From Hydrogenovibrio sp965140365 (GTDB lineage Bacteria; Pseudomonadota; Gammaproteobacteria; Thiomicrospirales; Thiomicrospiraceae): DNA of 64,000 nt. This document shows, in pieces, positions 25,386 through 33,141 of the stretch. The notes under the pieces are model-generated. The model worked only from the letters and a program-made list of their open reading frames with translations, did not search any database and had not been told where the DNA came from. Where the stretch lies: NCBI GenBank assembly GCA_965140365.1, contig OZ223196.1; one strand, given 5' to 3'. The translations under genes were made by a program, and so were the position numbers. Every line of letters begins with the position of its first letter. The first letter of the stretch is position 1.

Positions 25386-26678
25386 TTACCAGGATCGTAC
25401 TTTATCGCCGATCTGGATAAGACCGTCTTTTGCGAGAACTTCACCCACCGCAAAACGCGACTGGATCCGTTTGATTTTAAGAAAGCCGGACGGCACAGAA
25501 TCCAGACCCAAATCGTTTCCTTGGTATCGAACCGGGCGGCCGACATTATGATAAACCGCCAACTCGTCACCCACTTGAGCACCGGATTCGTTGGAAAGAT
25601 AGATCACATAATCGTCGCCACGAATATCAATAATACGGGTTTCAACCGGCTTGCAGCGCATATAACCATAAACTTGCTGAGTTGAGTTGGCTAACAACGC
25701 ATGGAAAACCATGCCTGTATTCGTGTCGAAAAACGCATTGGTGCCAAACGGACGCTGACGCCCGACCGTTACATCGCCTTTAATATCAAAACCGTTACGT
25801 TTTTCCAGCACAATATCGTAATTATATAAATCCACAATATAGGTGTCCGTCTCAATAAAGCGCGTGTTCGGTTGAACTTCACGGCTATAAAAACGTTTAA
25901 AGTCATTCCACAGTTTCGGGTCATCATTGTGTCTGGAAATAGAACGAATCACCGTCAATAAAAGATATTGCGCTCCCGTGCCCTCCCGGATCGGTTCTAA
26001 CACATCCGGTGATAAATTCGGCGCTACGGCCTGAGTGGTATCCAATAACGAATTATCTTCAATCATCACCATATTGCGGTAACCGCGATCATACAAACGC
26101 CGTTGCAATTCCGTTTGGAAACCGCCTAACAAGTTGGAGATGTCGGTCGCACCTCGGCTATCGGTCGTAATGGGACGAGCAATGGCCAGTTTAGGTTGAT
26201 AATGGTTTCCCGGCACATTGTTACAGGCTTGTGGGTCTTCCGTCAGGCACACTTCCATTTTGACTTGATAAGTTTCCATCTTTTTGAGCTTCTGCTCATC
26301 CAGAATTTCAATGCCTTTATCATCAAAACGTTTGTTGAAATCGGCTTCTTGTACCCCTTCCTCGACAATCAAAAATTGGGAAACCTTACTGTTTGAGGTA
26401 AAACGCGTGGCGTCTTTTGTGAGCATGAAATCCTTCATGACTTGGTCAGAAGACACTTTCAAGTTATTCTGCATGCTGGCTTGCTTCAAACCGTTACGAA
26501 TCGCCATTTGCCTGGCAAATTCTTTGGAAACACCATCCATCGACGCGACCCCCGTCACCACGACACAACGACTGGGGTACTCTTTTTTCACACCATCCGT
26601 AACGGGAGCCGCCCAAGCGGCCGCCCCGAACATCAAGATGAAAAAAAAGACAAAAAGCCTCTTAGTCACCTGTTTCAT
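25386..26678 (-). CDS. flgT: Flagellar H-ring protein FlgT
   Basis: A 430-residue secreted protein with a Sec signal peptide (MKQVTKRLFVFFFILMFGAAAWA). The three-part FlgT layout is visible: an N-terminal domain (CVVVTGVASMDGVSKEFARQMAIRNGLKQAS), a TolB-like middle domain with MVMIEDNSLLD, and the C-terminal domain ending GFLKIKRIQSRFAVGEVLAKDGLIQIGDKVRSW. In Vibrio, FlgT builds the H ring around the LP ring of the sodium-driven polar flagellum and helps place stator rings. The ATG at 26678 is preferred to an upstream GTG. It is cotranscribed behind cheV. Confidence 0.88.
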   Translation of the reverse strand: MKQVTKRLFVFFFILMFGAAAWAAPVTDGVKKEYPSRCVVVTGVASMDGVSKEFARQMAIRNGLKQASMQNNLKVSSDQVMKDFMLTKDATRFTSNSKVSQFLIVEEGVQEADFNKRFDDKGIEILDEQKLKKMETYQVKMEVCLTEDPQACNNVPGNHYQPKLAIARPITTDSRGATDISNLLGGFQTELQRRLYDRGYRNMVMIEDNSLLDTTQAVAPNLSPDVLEPIREGTGAQYLLLTVIRSISRHNDDPKLWNDFKRFYSREVQPNTRFIETDTYIVDLYNYDIVLEKRNGFDIKGDVTVGRQRPFGTNAFFDTNTGMVFHALLANSTQQVYGYMRCKPVETRIIDIRGDDYVIYLSNESGAQVGDELAVYHNVGRPVRYQGNDLGLDSVPSGFLKIKRIQSRFAVGEVLAKDGLIQIGDKVRSW

Positions 26679-26706
26679 AAAAGTTCCAACTCTCACTCAA
26701 TTTTGA

Positions 26707-27684
26707 TCAGGAAGCCTGTGCTTGCTGTTTTTGCGTGGTGACAACATCGATACGATCAATAATGGCCTGTGCCAGTTCTTCGGGATGCCACTTCGACATA
26801 AACTTATTCGCCCCGACCTTTTCAGTCAACGTCTCATTAAAACCACCACTCAACGATGAACTCAACACCACATACAAATCACTCAAGCGCGGGTCTTTAC
26901 GAATATTGGTGGTCAGGGTATAACCGTCCATTTCCGGCATTTCGATATCGGAAATCACCATCAAGACCCGATCTTTTACGGCTGGACTAATGTCTTTGTC
27001 AGCATCATCGGCCCATTTTTTCAGGAAATCCAAAGCCATTCGGCCATTAGTGACGATTTTGTTGGTAATCCCAAGCTTATCCAACGTGGTTTTTAATTGG
27101 TTACGTGCCACCGCAGAATCATCCGCCGCCAAAACAAAGAAGTCATGCCCTTCTGTTTTGGATTGATTTTGATGTAAGAATTCATCCGACATCTGCTCTT
27201 GCATTCCCGATACTTCGGCCAATACTTTTTCGACATCCACAATTTCGACAATCTGCTCTTGAGCTCGGGTAATGCCTGTCAAGTAATTGACGTTTTGCAG
27301 GGAATCCGGTGGCGGTAAAATATCTTCCCAACGTAAGTGGACGATGCGATCGACATCCTCTACCAAAAAACCTTGTACGGAACTGTTAAACTCGGTCACA
27401 ATCGTCAAAGAGTCTTTATATTTATCGGCTGGAACCGCCGGCAAGTCCAAAGACTTGGCCAAGTCAATCATCGGCATGGTTTGCCCACGAATATCCGACA
27501 CGCCGACCACTCTTGAATCCGCTTTTGGAACCGGTGAAATGAACGGTGTGCGAATCACCTCACGAACCTTGAAGACATTGATTCCGAACAACTGATTGCC
27601 GTGAATCTTAAACAGCAATAACTCCATGCGGTTCATACCCGCAAGCGACGTTCGTTGGTCAACCCCTTTTAGAAAACTTGACAT
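26707..27684 (-). CDS. cheV: Chemotaxis coupling protein CheV (CheW-REC)
   Basis: A CheW-like domain (LLFKIHGNQLFGINVFKVREVIRTPFISPVPKADSRVVGVSDIRGQ, read in pieces) is followed by a receiver domain. The receiver shows VLAADDSAVARNQL, the phospho-acceptor Asp in VISDIEMPEMDGYTL, and KWHPEELAQAI at the end. It couples receptors to CheA and adapts by phosphorylation. I take the ATG at 27684 (MSSFLKGVDQRTSLAG) after AAGGTGG; the frame is open to 27705. Standing between flgA and flgT, it has the gammaproteobacterial polar-flagellum order. Confidence 0.93.
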   Translation of the reverse strand: MSSFLKGVDQRTSLAGMNRMELLLFKIHGNQLFGINVFKVREVIRTPFISPVPKADSRVVGVSDIRGQTMPMIDLAKSLDLPAVPADKYKDSLTIVTEFNSSVQGFLVEDVDRIVHLRWEDILPPPDSLQNVNYLTGITRAQEQIVEIVDVEKVLAEVSGMQEQMSDEFLHQNQSKTEGHDFFVLAADDSAVARNQLKTTLDKLGITNKIVTNGRMALDFLKKWADDADKDISPAVKDRVLMVISDIEMPEMDGYTLTTNIRKDPRLSDLYVVLSSSLSGGFNETLTEKVGANKFMSKWHPEELAQAIIDRIDVVTTQKQQAQAS

Positions 27685-27843
27685 GGATGCCACCTTCTTC
27701 TTCATTTTGATTATCGTACTCTATTCGCCAACACCCATCGTATGACGCATAACGAATACAACAATGATAATTCAATCAATATCAGTTAATATAACTGAAT
27801 TCTCTAAAGCAAGCAAAACACAAGCCGGTAAGCAAAGTCACCT

Positions 27844-28584
27844 ATGCACTCACTCACAAAATGGACAATCAAATACTTGCCTCTTCTGGGCCTTGCGCTG
27901 AGCACAAGCCTCTTATGCCTCCAGCCAGTTCAAGCCTCACAAAGCGATTCCCGCTCTGAAAACCAACCAATGCAAGTGCTTTATGACATGGTGCTGAAAC
28001 ACCTTAAGCAAAAAACCGACCAAAAAATACACAACCCGTCTTACGACATTCGAAAATTCAGTGATCGACTGCGCTTACCCCGCTGCGAAAAACCGCTCGA
28101 GCTCGAAGACAAAGCCCCAGAAAAAACGTTTGGGCGCATGACATTCAAACTTCAGTGCCCCGCCCCGGAATGGAAAATTTTTGTCACCGCCACCGTAGAG
28201 GGCGATTTGCCCGTTGTCATGACCACTAAAGGAATTCTAAAACAGGCCGTTATTCAACCTGGCGACGTCAAACAAGTTTTCATGCCCTACCAAAAAGTTC
28301 GGCGAGGCGCCTTGATTAACGTTGATCGAGCCGTCGGCATGCGAGCCAAACGCGCCATTCCACCCAATACCATTTTAAAGGTTCGGCATTTGCAACCGCC
28401 TTATATGGTGTTTAAAGATAATAATGTGACTATTATTACCCGTGTCGGCCACATCAAAGTCAAATCCATTGGCGTTGCTTTAAAAAACGGCATAAAGAAT
28501 CAGCAAATACCGGTTAAAAACCTTTCTTCACAAAAAGTGGTAAAAGGCATAGTTATTGCTCCCAATACCGTTGTAATACCTTAA
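27844..28584 (+). CDS. flgA: Flagellar P-ring assembly chaperone FlgA
   Basis: A 246-residue periplasmic protein with a Sec signal peptide (about residues 1-31, ending VQAS). The mature part contains RLRLPRCEKPLELE, and the C-terminal SAF-like region holds RRGALINVDRAVGMRAKRAIPPNTILKVRHLQPP and the end ...VVKGIVIAPNTVVIP. It binds FlgI and assists P-ring formation. Divergent from cheV, first of the flgA-flgM-flgN string. Confidence 0.93.
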   Translation: MHSLTKWTIKYLPLLGLALSTSLLCLQPVQASQSDSRSENQPMQVLYDMVLKHLKQKTDQKIHNPSYDIRKFSDRLRLPRCEKPLELEDKAPEKTFGRMTFKLQCPAPEWKIFVTATVEGDLPVVMTTKGILKQAVIQPGDVKQVFMPYQKVRRGALINVDRAVGMRAKRAIPPNTILKVRHLQPPYMVFKDNNVTIITRVGHIKVKSIGVALKNGIKNQQIPVKNLSSQKVVKGIVIAPNTVVIP

Positions 28585-28598
28585 GGTAAAAATAAAAT

Positions 28599-28625
28599 TA
28601 AAGTATCGAAAGGTTCAGCCGTTAA
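28599..28625 (+). promoter_or_regulatory. Sigma-28 promoter of flgMN
   Basis: TAAA, 15 nt, GCCGTTAA: one mismatch to the GCCGATAA consensus with exact spacing, 60 bp before flgM. It allows FliA-dependent feedback expression of its own anti-sigma factor. Confidence 0.7.
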
Positions 28626-28684
28626 AAGTACTAGAACAAATGTCATAAGTTGTTAAAATACATTAAAGGTTTGGGGATACCGTT

Positions 28685-28990
28685 ATGGATATTAAGAATA
28701 TTAATCAAAATCTGGTGAACGGCCGATTAAACGAATCGGGAAATGGTGCACCGAAAAATGCTGGTGGGCAGAATGTTGCGCAGCCAAATGCCAACACTGA
28801 CAGAGTCACATTGACAGACGTTTCAACGCAAATGCAAACGCTTGAAAAACAAGCGGCTGCCAGCACTGTTGACAACTCAGCCAAAATTGAAGAATTAAAA
28901 GCGGCAATCCAAGATGGTCGTTATCAAGTAAACGCTGAAAGCGTTGCTAATAAATTGATTCAAACCGAGACGTTATTCACAGGCAGTTAA
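28685..28990 (+). CDS. flgM: Anti-sigma-28 factor FlgM
   Basis: A 101-residue protein. The C-terminal half DNSAKIEELKAAIQDGRYQVNAESVANKLIQTE is the FlgM family helix pair that binds FliA; the N-terminal half is low-complexity, as expected for an intrinsically disordered, exported protein. It holds late flagellar gene expression until the hook is complete. Four bases separate it from flgN. Confidence 0.93.
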   Translation: MDIKNINQNLVNGRLNESGNGAPKNAGGQNVAQPNANTDRVTLTDVSTQMQTLEKQAAASTVDNSAKIEELKAAIQDGRYQVNAESVANKLIQTETLFTGS

Positions 28991-28994
28991 TTGA

Positions 28995-29474
28995 ATGGGT
29001 CAAGCCGCAGACACTCAAAACTTATCCCCGCTTTTAACTGAGCTGCTTGACCTTCTGTCTCAATTCGAATCCGTTCTGGAGGCAGAAGCCTCTGCGCTAA
29101 AAAGCGCTCAACTAAACAACTTAACCGATACACTCCAAAGAAAAGAACAGCTTTCTCAATCGGTATCCGAAAAGTTTGATGCTTTAGCGACACATCTACC
29201 AAATGACGTGAACCTGTCCTCTCCAAAAGAGGTTTCTTTATCCTCCCTACCAGGCTTAAAGCCAGAAGACAAACAGGCATTACAGAACATCTCTGAAAAA
29301 GCCAAACATTGTCATAAGCTAAACACCATTAACGGCATGACCGTCCAGTCCTTAAGACACTTAAACCAAACCACACTCAACCTCCTGACCGGGCAAGAAA
29401 ACACCAAAACCTATAGCGCTTCCGGGAAAACCGTTCCCAGTGATCAAAAATCCAACCCGCTTGGAAAAGCTTGA
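28995..29474 (+). CDS. flgN: FlgN-family flagellar export chaperone
   Basis: A 159-residue, mainly helical protein. LLTELLDLLSQFESVLEAEASALKSAQLNNLTDTLQRKEQLSQSV (read in pieces) matches the FlgN N-terminal helical pattern (PF05130), and the position behind flgM is the usual one. It holds FlgK and FlgL before export. The sequence is weakly conserved, so the name rests on both context and helix pattern. Confidence 0.85.
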   Translation: MGQAADTQNLSPLLTELLDLLSQFESVLEAEASALKSAQLNNLTDTLQRKEQLSQSVSEKFDALATHLPNDVNLSSPKEVSLSSLPGLKPEDKQALQNISEKAKHCHKLNTINGMTVQSLRHLNQTTLNLLTGQENTKTYSASGKTVPSDQKSNPLGKA

Positions 29475-29520
29475 TAACCGTTCACTCTGACTTACACCCA
29501 ATATTTGGCGTAATTTCTGC

Positions 29521-29548
29521 TTGACGATTTTTTTGAATTTAATAAACT
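29521..29548 (+). promoter_or_regulatory. Probable sigma-70 promoter of the PilZ-like gene
   Basis: TTGACG, 16 nt, TAAACT, 57 bp upstream of the ATG at 29605. Confidence 0.45.
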
Positions 29549-29604
29549 CGTTTCATGCATATCGATTAAGATATCCTGAAAACGCAACTTAAAAGAGAAC
29601 CTTT

Positions 29605-30183
29605 ATGTCGTCGAAAAACAGTCGATCTTTTTTCAGAATTGATGTCATGCTACCGTGCAGCTATCGAATCGTCACAGAAGAAGAAGCGATAAATCAGCCT
29701 CTTCCAACCGCACCTGATGCCGGTTACATCGAAAAATATTTCATGGAGAATTTGACACAACTGGACGAGCAGTTAAGCACTGTCATCTCTCAAATTGGTC
29801 AGAAAAGTACTTTACTTGCCACCGCTTTAACGGCAATGAACAGTAAAATCAACTTTCTGCTACAGACAGTGGATAGAAAACAACTGGTTCACGCTATCCC
29901 GCAGCGAATGGTGAACATCAGCGCCGGCGGTGTTGCGATCAAAATTTCGGAAAACGTCGATACAAATGATAAGGTCGACTTGTTATTCCAGCCACTTGAA
30001 GAAGAATCACCTGTTCTGGTTCGTTGCAATATCGTTAAAATTATGCCGGAAACCGACGGTTCTGCCGCTACCGTATCATTAGAATATCAAAACATGACCG
30101 AAGATGATCGTCGCAAACTAGTCTACTTCATTCAAAGTAAGGAAATCGAGTTGGCCAACCAAATGAAAAAAGAATCCCAGTAA
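29605..30183 (+). CDS. PilZ-like protein with helical insertion
   Basis: A 192-residue protein. Both c-di-GMP-binding motifs of PilZ seem to be present: RSFFR (RxxxR, residues 7-11) and NISAGG ([D/N]xSxxG, about residue 105). They are separated by about 90 residues, of which 45-95 look like amphipathic helix (YFMENLTQLDEQLSTVISQIG). In ordinary PilZ domains the gap is about 20-30 residues; a helical insertion between the two strands is known from tetrameric PilZ proteins of Xanthomonas. Located behind flgMN, it may link c-di-GMP to motility. The PilZ call is probable rather than certain. Confidence 0.68.
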   Translation: MSSKNSRSFFRIDVMLPCSYRIVTEEEAINQPLPTAPDAGYIEKYFMENLTQLDEQLSTVISQIGQKSTLLATALTAMNSKINFLLQTVDRKQLVHAIPQRMVNISAGGVAIKISENVDTNDKVDLLFQPLEEESPVLVRCNIVKIMPETDGSAATVSLEYQNMTEDDRRKLVYFIQSKEIELANQMKKESQ

Positions 30184-30214
30184 ACCGGTCTTTTTTCCAT
30201 TTAATCTCCCGATA

Positions 30215-30248
30215 TAAAAAAACCGGCTTTCGCCGGTTTTATTTTTTT
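30215..30248. terminator. Bidirectional terminator
   Basis: AACCGGC-TTTC-GCCGGTT with A-run before and T-run after, between the convergent PilZ-like gene and the gene at 30268. Confidence 0.9.
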
Positions 30249-30267
30249 GAGTCCGTGGAAACACTTT

Positions 30268-30567
30268 CTAAGGAAAAGAATACGCTCGGTCAAGGTCGCC
30301 ATCATAAGAAGGTTTCTTCTCCGATGTTTCTTTTTGACGCATAAACTTCTGGAGTTCAACTCTCAATAACTCAATCTCTTTCAGCCCCTGCTTCAGATCA
30401 CTGGTATAAGCGCGATCTTTCTTAGCTTGCTGTTGAATCAGCTTACCTTGTTTATAGACCTTGCTTTCAAGAATCCGCACCCGAGTACTGATACTTGCGG
30501 CTTCGGCAATCGATTGGAAGGTCAAAAACATGACCACCACCGAAGCCAAAATGGCTGTTCGATTCAT
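30268..30567 (-). CDS. Small secreted coiled-coil protein of the flgP group
   Basis: A 99-residue protein of unknown function. It has a Sec signal peptide (MNRTAILASVVVMFLTFQSIAEAA) and then a heptad-rich stretch (ISTRVRILESKVYKQGKLIQQQAKK... LKEIELLRVELQKFMRQ) predicted as coiled coil, with a short charged tail. It is the last gene of a minus-strand group containing FlgP and so may be a periplasmic flagellar accessory. No family recognised. Confidence 0.65.
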   Translation of the reverse strand: MNRTAILASVVVMFLTFQSIAEAASISTRVRILESKVYKQGKLIQQQAKKDRAYTSDLKQGLKEIELLRVELQKFMRQKETSEKKPSYDGDLDRAYSFP

Positions 30568-30623
30568 TATCGTTTCTCCTTATACGTCACCAAGACGCGA
30601 ACGACACTGACAAAAGCTAAATA

Positions 30624-31304
30624 TCAGTGCTCTCCAATCGTGTGACAAGTCAGTGTGCGGCATAAATCGTCCGCTGAAATCGTTGTTTCTTCTTCTTTTT
30701 TAGAATAAACAAACGCATTGTAGAAGAAACTTTTATCAATATAGACTTCCAAAATGGTCTCATAGTTATGATCCGCCATTGGCGTGATACTCACCACTCG
30801 CGCACCTCGGACAATCGCATTGACACGAGCGCGGAAACTGTCATTTTGCGCGGTCAAAGTGGCCACCGATGTATTACTGTCGATTTTAATGCCATACAAC
30901 TGCTCAGCCAAAGAACGATAGGCATCCAGTTTTGCCGAACGAATCGCCATCAAACGACGCTGCCCCGGAGTGTAACCTTCATAGGTACTTTCGGCACCAT
31001 AACCAATACCGGAAATTTTAATTAACTGCGGTTGTAAGGCACTTTTTGGCACTTTGTACACAACTGGCTGTTTCGCAACCATCTCTTCGACCGTTGGTGC
31101 CTCTTTTTCAGAAGAAGCTTGATCCGACATTTTCGCCGAGCCGGCTGAAGACTCTTCCGGAGCAGAAGCCGGTTGAGGTTTAGCCACTTGAACAGGGGCT
31201 GGCGTAGGAGCCGAAGTGGACTTCACTTGCGGTTGGGTACTGCAACCAGCCAAAACCATTGCACTGGCCATGGCGGTTGTTAAAAATAAGCTCTGTTTAT
31301 TCAT
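30624..31304 (-). CDS. flgP: LPP20-family outer-membrane lipoprotein FlgP
   Basis: A 226-residue lipoprotein with lipobox VLAGC, then a Pro/Ala/Ser-rich linker and an LPP20 domain: GYGAESTYEGYTPGQRRLMAIRSAKLDAYRSLAEQLYGIKIDSNTSV (read in pieces) and ARVNAIVRGARVVSITPMADHNYETILEVYI. In Vibrio and Campylobacter, FlgP forms an outer-membrane-associated basal disk around the motor needed for motility. Together with FlgT at 25386 this indicates an enlarged polar-type basal body. Confidence 0.85.
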   Translation of the reverse strand: MNKQSLFLTTAMASAMVLAGCSTQPQVKSTSAPTPAPVQVAKPQPASAPEESSAGSAKMSDQASSEKEAPTVEEMVAKQPVVYKVPKSALQPQLIKISGIGYGAESTYEGYTPGQRRLMAIRSAKLDAYRSLAEQLYGIKIDSNTSVATLTAQNDSFRARVNAIVRGARVVSITPMADHNYETILEVYIDKSFFYNAFVYSKKEEETTISADDLCRTLTCHTIGEH

Positions 31305-31319
31305 AACAGTGTCTCCATT

Positions 31320-31574
31320 TTACTCAAAAAAATAAGGTTTTGGGTAAGCTCGATGAGTGATCCAACGGTTGGATCGCTTCGGCTCACACCGGTTAATTTG
31401 TTCACTGCATTTCAGCCCATTCACTGAGTATTCCGGACCCGGCTGATAATGCTTCGGAATCAGTTCATTCGTGTAATAGTCGGGTACCCGGTATTTCGCA
31501 TCCATGCCGGTACAAGCGGTCATCAAACCACTGACCAGCATCAACCAAACAATTTTTTGCATACTTCCGGGCAT
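31320..31574 (-). CDS. Small lipoprotein of the flgP group
   Basis: An 84-residue protein (80 if the second ATG at 31562 is used) with a clear signal peptide and lipobox SGLMTAC. The mature part has two further Cys (CSEQINRC) that could form a disulfide, and several Tyr/Pro residues. It lies 15 bp upstream of flgP in the same direction, the place where other motility clusters encode FlgO or FlgQ, but I see no real similarity to these. GGAGAG precedes the ATG at 31574. Confidence 0.65.
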   Translation of the reverse strand: MPGSMQKIVWLMLVSGLMTACTGMDAKYRVPDYYTNELIPKHYQPGPEYSVNGLKCSEQINRCEPKRSNRWITHRAYPKPYFFE

Positions 31575-31606
31575 TTAACGCTCTCCCAACAAAGGTCGTC
31601 CTATCC

Positions 31607-32875
31607 TTAGTACGAATCGAAATAAGGATTATTCGGCGCGCTGTATTCATAAGCTCTGGCCTTTTCCATCGCACGTTGCTTCTGTTTTGCCAGCTCCTCT
31701 TTTTCAAGCGCTTCGGCTTTTTTCTGCTCATCGGCCACCTTGACCTTTTCTTGCAGCATGCCTTGCTCGACTTTCTTAACCGTTCTTAATATCGACTTGT
31801 ACTGAGACTGTAAAGACTTAACACGGTTATTGATTTCATTCACTCTTCTTTGTGTAACGACCATTCGAGAGCTGACTTTATCCATTTTCTTCACCAACTC
31901 CGGATCCACGGCGGCCACCTGTAAACTTTGAGCGATAGGAACGGGTTGGCTTGCCTGAGGAATAACGGTTACGCCCGTTCCTTTCTGCTCAGTGTTTTTA
32001 GTGTCTTTTTCCGGTGAAGCCCCCGCTTCAGAAACGGTATCCGCTTCTTGGCTCGGCATCATCTGTACTAAATCACGGTTCAGCTGTTCAACCTGGAAAC
32101 TCAGCGCATCAAGCTTTTTTTCTAACTGCTTAACGGTTTTTTCTGAGCTGGCGCTTTTGATCATGCTCTGAGTTGAGCCGGCATGAATATCTTCCAATAA
32201 AGATTGTGCCTCTTTATCCAGCCCAGGGTTGGAAGCTAAAGCGGCCCACACCCCGGTACCTATCGCCACCAAGACCAAAGTGATGGTGATTGAGCTGAAA
32301 ATAATGATCAGTTTTTTAATTGAGTCCATTTCGGCCACCGTTAACGTATTTTGATTTTGGTTTTGATTCTGTTGCTGTAATGCCGCTCGCTTCTGCAAAA
32401 AGCTTTCCGCTCCTTCTTCAGCAATCGGAGCGGCCGTAGGCGATTCGTCGCCCATATTCGCGGCGTCCGGTTTCGAAACCGGTTCGTCTTTAAACATTGG
32501 TTCCAGAGCAGATTCCGGTTCTGGCGGTGCCTCCGGTTCCGGAGCCGGCATTTCCGGTTCTAGCGGTCTTGTTTCTTCCTCGTCAGGTGACGGAAAGTTA
32601 TCCATAATTCCGCCCCCGGTCTCTGCGGGTTCTTCAACAGCAGGCTCGTCAACAGCAGGTTCCGGTTCAGCGGGCTCATCAACCGGCTCAGGCGCTTCTT
32701 CTTTTGGAAGGTCATCGAGATTCCCTTCATCAAGAGAAGCTACCTCCTCGGCTTGATCCGCTTGAGTATCGTCTTGATCATCTTCTGCCGAAATCGCTTC
32801 CAGCTCGGCCTCATCCAGTAAGGCATCGATGCTGTCTAGATCATTCGGATCAATGGTATCATTGGATTCAGCCAC
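31607..32875 (-). CDS. Acidic single-pass membrane protein with coiled coils
   Basis: A 422-residue protein of unknown family. Residues 1-190 are cytoplasmic-type, extremely acidic and rich in Glu/Pro (repeated EPAVDEPAVEEP-like units). One membrane segment follows (about 190-215, LIIIFSSITITLVLVAIGTGVWAAL), then a coiled coil (about 235-270), a Ser/Thr/Gln linker and a second long coiled coil (about 320-405) rich in Lys/Glu. It begins the group with the small lipoprotein and flgP. The layout suits a scaffold between cytoplasm and periplasm, perhaps around the motor; that is a guess from position. Confidence 0.72.
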   Translation of the reverse strand: MAESNDTIDPNDLDSIDALLDEAELEAISAEDDQDDTQADQAEEVASLDEGNLDDLPKEEAPEPVDEPAEPEPAVDEPAVEEPAETGGGIMDNFPSPDEEETRPLEPEMPAPEPEAPPEPESALEPMFKDEPVSKPDAANMGDESPTAAPIAEEGAESFLQKRAALQQQNQNQNQNTLTVAEMDSIKKLIIIFSSITITLVLVAIGTGVWAALASNPGLDKEAQSLLEDIHAGSTQSMIKSASSEKTVKQLEKKLDALSFQVEQLNRDLVQMMPSQEADTVSEAGASPEKDTKNTEQKGTGVTVIPQASQPVPIAQSLQVAAVDPELVKKMDKVSSRMVVTQRRVNEINNRVKSLQSQYKSILRTVKKVEQGMLQEKVKVADEQKKAEALEKEELAKQKQRAMEKARAYEYSAPNNPYFDSY

Positions 32876-32904
32876 CGCTTATTCCCCAAACTTGCCTATT
32901 ATCA

Positions 32905-33081
32905 GAGAGCTTCGCACCCAAAGGGCATAAACACGAGATGGATACACGGCTAAAAATGGCTAAAATTTTCCTGAATGTCGTTGAAAAACTCGTTAATAGC
33001 CAGCTATTAGCTTCGTTTTCCGCCTAATTCAGAAAAATTTTATCTCCTTTTTTACTCGCGCCCCGCTCGTGCAAAGCTCTC
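32905..33081. mobile_element. MITE-like element, copy 1
   Basis: 177 bp bounded by 13-bp imperfect terminal inverted repeats (GAGAGCTTCGCAC / GTGCAAAGCTCTC) and flanked on both sides by TATCA, a possible 5-bp target duplication. It has no coding capacity. The interior contains an AT-rich palindrome around TTAATAGCCAGCTATTA. Apart from about 17 extra bp near the left end it is nearly identical to the reverse complement of 54287-54446. Confidence 0.75.
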
Positions 33082-33101
33082 TATCAATTTCTTAAAATTC
33101 A

Positions 33102-33111
33102 CCAGGCCTGG
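33102..33111. repeat. CCAGGCCTGG decamer downstream of the LppC-like gene
   Basis: An exact copy of the decamer, 21 bp beyond the MITE-like element and 31 bp behind the LppC-like stop codon. The surrounding stem is short (only partly extended), so terminator function is doubtful here. Confidence 0.7.
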
Positions 33112-33141
33112 CCGTTTTCGCCAAACCGGATACACTTGAAA

